Shown here: piece by piece, positions 5,939 through 8,435 of the stretch
How positions within the stretch are numbered: position 1 is the first letter of the stretch
How the letters are laid out: each line of letters opens with the position of its first letter
Origin: Candidatus Nitrosopumilus sp.
Lineage (GTDB): Archaea; Thermoproteota; Nitrososphaeria; Nitrososphaerales; Nitrosopumilaceae
DNA length: 8,435 nucleotides
Assembly: GCA_029864805.1 (NCBI GenBank)
Contig: JAOTSS010000073.1
Location: 1-8,435 of the forward strand
Reading direction: 5' to 3'
Notes under the pieces: generated by a model
Database searches by the model: none
What the model was told of the DNA's origin: nothing
The model's input: the letters and a program-made list of their open reading frames with translations, nothing else
Program-made: the position numbers and the translations under genes

Positions 5939-5951
5939 AAAAAAATTAAAA
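5939..5951 (-). terminator. T-rich terminator after the cupredoxin gene
   Basis: On the minus strand, about 14 bases past the stop, the sequence is CCTTTTAATTTTTTT. It mirrors the plus-strand terminator in this convergent gap. Confidence 0.55.
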
Positions 5952-5964
5952 GGATATGTTGATG

Positions 5965-6880
5965 TTATTCTCCAGAATCTAGCACTATCAAGGTTCCAGT
6001 CATCATTGCATGATCAGGATCACACCACTGCTTGTCAGGATTGTATGGAACCTCACATGAGAAGGTAAATGTTCCTGTCTTGTCTGCAACAAATTCTACT
6101 GTTTCAGTTCCTCCTCTTGGATCAAGCATTGAAGTTGATACTCCAAACTCTGGAATCGAGAAAGAATGATAGTTTCCTCTAGGATTTGTTACCTTTAGCA
6201 CGACTGTATCTCCCTTGTTTACTACGATGGTATTAGGACTCCATCTGTGCAGTTCCACAAATACTGCATACTCTACACCTTCCTCATTTTCGGTGTTTGC
6301 AAAGAACTCTACTTCCCCTAATTCAATGTCAAATGAGCGTACTTGAGGTTCTGCATTACTTGGAATGACAGTTGAAGGATTTGAAATTGTGTCTGGACTC
6401 ATCATGCGATTCATCATTTCCTGATTCATCATCATGCCTCCTCCCATCATGCCTTGACCCATCATCATGTTTCCTGAACCCATCATCTGCTGCATCTGTT
6501 CCATCATCTGAGGGTTATTCATCATGGTCTGTAACATCTGTTCTCTAAGTTCGGGATCCATCGACATGGGTCCCATCATCCCCTGCATGAATTGGGAATC
6601 CATCATCATGTTTCCTCTCATCTGTGACTGCAATTCTGGATCATTCATCATTGGACTCATCCAGTTCTGCATTGATTGAGGGTTATTCCTAAACTGATTC
6701 ATCATGTTTTGTCTAAAGTCTGGGTCTTGGCATTGCCTGCTGCATCTGCTGCGGTGACAGGTTACCAAAGTTCATAGGTCCTGGTCCAGGCCATGCTCCT
6801 TGCAACATAGCAAATCCTATTCCAATTCCTGCAACAAAAACGCCAACTGCAATTCCGACCCATACATATTGACTTACCAT
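5965..6880 (-). CDS. Membrane-anchored Met-rich cupredoxin, interrupted by a one-base frameshift at 6730
   Basis: A copper protein read in two frames. From ATG 6880 (minus), 50 codons encode a hydrophobic N-terminus (VWVGIAVGVFVAGIGIGFAM) acting as signal or anchor, then a Q/M-rich start; this frame hits TAG at 6713-6715. The main frame resumes at 6729 (QDPDF...) and runs to 5965. Skipping base 6730 joins them into 304 residues. The main frame alone also opens from TTG 6768 (267 residues), but its first 13 residues are out-of-frame and it would lack the anchor. Next come three 28-residue Met-rich repeats, a Met/Gly tail, and a C-terminal cupredoxin domain. Candidate ligands in 304-residue numbering are His238 (NYHSF), Cys275 (FSCEV), and Cys286, His290, Met293 (C-x3-H-x2-M, CuA-like). 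It probably faces outside and carries electrons or binds copper. A TATA-like box lies about 29 bases before the ATG. Confidence 0.85.
6475..6726 (-). repeat. Three tandem 28-residue Met-rich repeats in the cupredoxin
   Basis: In the main frame, three units of exactly 28 codons (84 bases) each begin DPDF, DPEL and DPEL, and continue with Q/N-M, NP or DS-Q and Met pairs. They start at residues 15, 43 and 71 of the TTG frame (52, 80 and 108 of the joined protein). The density of methionine suggests copper(I) binding. Confidence 0.7.
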
Positions 6881-6904
6881 GACATGAAAAATGAACTTTC
6901 TACT

Positions 6905-6913
6905 CTTATACTA
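6905..6913 (-). promoter_or_regulatory. TATA box of the cupredoxin gene
   Basis: On the minus strand TAGTATAAG is centred about 29 bases upstream of ATG 6880. This supports 6880, not the TTG at 6768, as the original start. Confidence 0.5.
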
Positions 6914-7001
6914 AGCGCCTGTTTTCCATCATATGCTGTCATATCTGATTACAACATCATAGAACTAAGACATAGAACAACTCCATCATCTTGATATTGT
7001 G

Positions 7002-7010
7002 TTTTATCTA
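7002..7010 (+). promoter_or_regulatory. TATA-like box of the spermidine-synthase-like gene
   Basis: TTTTATCTA is centred about 22 bases before the ATG at 7028, fitting a leaderless start. Confidence 0.4.
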
Positions 7011-7027
7011 ACAATAACTCGATCACA

Positions 7028-8435
7028 ATGACTACGGTTCAATCAATCTCTAAACTCTATCAAGATAAGATGTGGAAACTGAGAATCATCACATTTACTG
7101 CGGGTGCAGTTGTGATGGGATTGGAGATCATCACAAGCAGAATTCTGACCCCCGTTTTTGGCAGTACGATATACACCTGGGGAAGCCTGATTGGAGTAGT
7201 TTTGAGCGGTCTAAGCTTGGGCTATTTTTTGGGGGGAAAGGTTGCTGACGATCATCCCCAGTTTGAAAAGATCTGTGGAATTATTTTTTCAGTTGGATTA
7301 TTCATTGTAGGAATTCCATTTTTTGCATCTCCTGTTGTGGATTTTACCGTTGCCGTATTGCCTGGAACCCAATACACTCCATTGGTTGCAACATTTTTGC
7401 TGTTGATGCTTCCTTCTGTTTTGCTTGGATTTGTATCCCCATACGTAATCAAGCTTGGAACAAATACGTTGCATAAAGTTGGAAATATCTCCGGCAATCT
7501 TTATGCCATTGCCACAATAGGAAGCATTTTTGGCACATTTCTAACCGTGTTTGTCTTGATTCCCAACATTGCAGTGAATCAGATAATTTTTGGTTTGGGG
7601 ATCTCATTAATTGCAAGCTCCCTAATCGGTCTCAAGGCATCTCCCAAAACTATTGCCGTTGCAGTTGTGATGATTTTGATACTTCCTTTGTCTTCATTGC
7701 CTGTAAACACAATCTCACACAATGGGAAACTAATCTATGAAAAAGAGACACCCTTTAGTCATTTGGACATTGTTGAATATGGAAACAACATCAGCATGTA
7801 TCTTGATGGCATGAGGCACAGCTCAATGAATTCCAAGGATCCGCTTGATCTGGTAATAGATTATACTGAATACTTTCATCTAGGAATGCTGTTTAATCCT
7901 GAAGCCACCGATATTTTGTTTGTAGGTGGAGGGGGGTTTACTGGCCCAAAAAACTTTCTTGAGTTGTATCCTGATACTAAAATAGATGCAATTGAGATTG
8001 ATGCAGATGTAATCAATGCAGCAGAGACGTTCTTTGGTCTGGAGAAAAATAATCCAAAACTTCAGATATTCAACGATGACGCACGAAAGCATCTATCCAC
8101 TTTTGAGAAAAAGTATGACCTGATTGTTCTGGATGCATATGCATCAAACTATGTGCCCTATCATTTGATGACTCAGGAATTCTTTCAAACAGTTGAGAAA
8201 AGACTCGAACCCGATGGTGTTGTGGTCTCCAACGTCATCGGTTCTATAGAAGGGAATAATTCCCAGCTGGTCAGGGCAATGTACAAGACAATGAAGGAAA
8301 CGTTTCCAGTGTCCTACATTTTCCCCACAGAAGACAGAACAACAAACGTGCAAAATATCATGATAGTCTCATCAAACCAGCCATACGAATTTGACAGACT
8401 GACCCTTTTGGAGATGGCAAAAAACAGTCCTGCAG
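7028..8435 (+). CDS. Membrane-embedded spermidine-synthase-like protein (3' end outside the window)
   Basis: 469 codons are visible with no stop. The N-terminal half (about 18-224) has some seven hydrophobic spans, including GVVLSGLSLGYFLGG and a FVSPYVIKLG loop, as in fused MFS/spermidine synthase proteins. The C-terminal half is a Rossmann-type aminopropyltransferase-like domain: LDGMRHSSM (259-267), FVGGGGFTGP (298-307, nucleotide loop), IEIDADVINAA (322-332), NDDARKHL (349-356) and LIVLDAYAS (365-373). In true spermidine synthases the stretch after 'LDG' carries a Gln and a later YHE; here it is RHSSM and YFH, so the polyamine substrate is doubtful and another S-adenosyl-compound chemistry is possible. 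The ATG at 7028 fits the TATA spacing. It is divergent from the cupredoxin gene, with 147 bases between the starts. Confidence 0.88.
   Translation, partial: MTTVQSISKLYQDKMWKLRIITFTAGAVVMGLEIITSRILTPVFGSTIYTWGSLIGVVLSGLSLGYFLGGKVADDHPQFEKICGIIFSVGLFIVGIPFFASPVVDFTVAVLPGTQYTPLVATFLLLMLPSVLLGFVSPYVIKLGTNTLHKVGNISGNLYAIATIGSIFGTFLTVFVLIPNIAVNQIIFGLGISLIASSLIGLKASPKTIAVAVVMILILPLSSLPVNTISHNGKLIYEKETPFSHLDIVEYGNNISMYLDGMRHSSMNSKDPLDLVIDYTEYFHLGMLFNPEATDILFVGGGGFTGPKNFLELYPDTKIDAIEIDADVINAAETFFGLEKNNPKLQIFNDDARKHLSTFEKKYDLIVLDAYASNYVPYHLMTQEFFQTVEKRLEPDGVVVSNVIGSIEGNNSQLVRAMYKTMKETFPVSYIFPTEDRTTNVQNIMIVSSNQPYEFDRLTLLEMAKNSPA

Noticed and set aside
6800..6994. Plus-strand frame of 64 codons
   Set aside because: It is antisense to the anchor segment of the cupredoxin, and its Ser/Asn-rich reading has no recognisable feature.
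7252..8353. Three minus-strand frames inside the spermidine-synthase-like gene
   Set aside because: They are antisense to one uninterrupted 469-codon frame with clear motifs.

Overview
The window looks like the chromosome of an ammonia-oxidising archaeon, most likely a marine Nitrosopumilus-type member of Nitrososphaerota (Thaumarchaeota). This is inference from several signs: AT-rich DNA, most genes preceded by an AT-rich TATA-like box about 22-31 bases before the start codon with no Shine-Dalgarno sequence (leaderless archaeal transcripts), an archaeal XPD/DinG-type Fe-S helicase, and a membrane-anchored Met-rich cupredoxin. No tRNA, rRNA, CRISPR array or insertion sequence was seen.

Left part (1-2881): the 3' end of ilvD (branched-chain amino acid synthesis) converges on a minus-strand gene whose product carries an R-x4-H motif typical of HEPN ribonucleases. 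Behind it, also on the minus strand, is a 561-residue superfamily 2 helicase with five cysteines between motifs I and II.

Middle part (2882-4783): a run of short plus-strand genes, each with its own apparent promoter. They encode a GIY-YIG-fold protein lacking the catalytic arginine, an 80-residue single-span membrane protein, a 49-residue protein with a textbook C2H2 zinc finger, and an 89-residue helical protein. They meet a minus-strand gene for a DUF922-like HExxH putative metalloprotease with no signal peptide.

From 4784 to 5231 there is no convincing gene, only two open stretches without start codons. Next, 5232-5874 holds two overlapping reading frames that become one 210-residue frame if one copy of a perfect 10-base tandem duplication is removed. 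This suggests a gene broken by slippage.

Right part (5965-8435): a minus-strand, Met-rich, membrane-anchored cupredoxin gene interrupted by a one-base frameshift at 6730, and a divergent plus-strand gene for a membrane-embedded spermidine-synthase-like protein that runs off the window.

The genes do not form one obvious operon. Only the HEPN and helicase genes share a direction, and their 136-base gap with its own terminator and promoter signals argues for separate transcription. The points most worth following are the two frameshifted loci, the CuA-like copper site with an insertion, and the small nucleic-acid-type proteins (HEPN, degenerate GIY-YIG, C2H2 finger) clustered around the Fe-S helicase.
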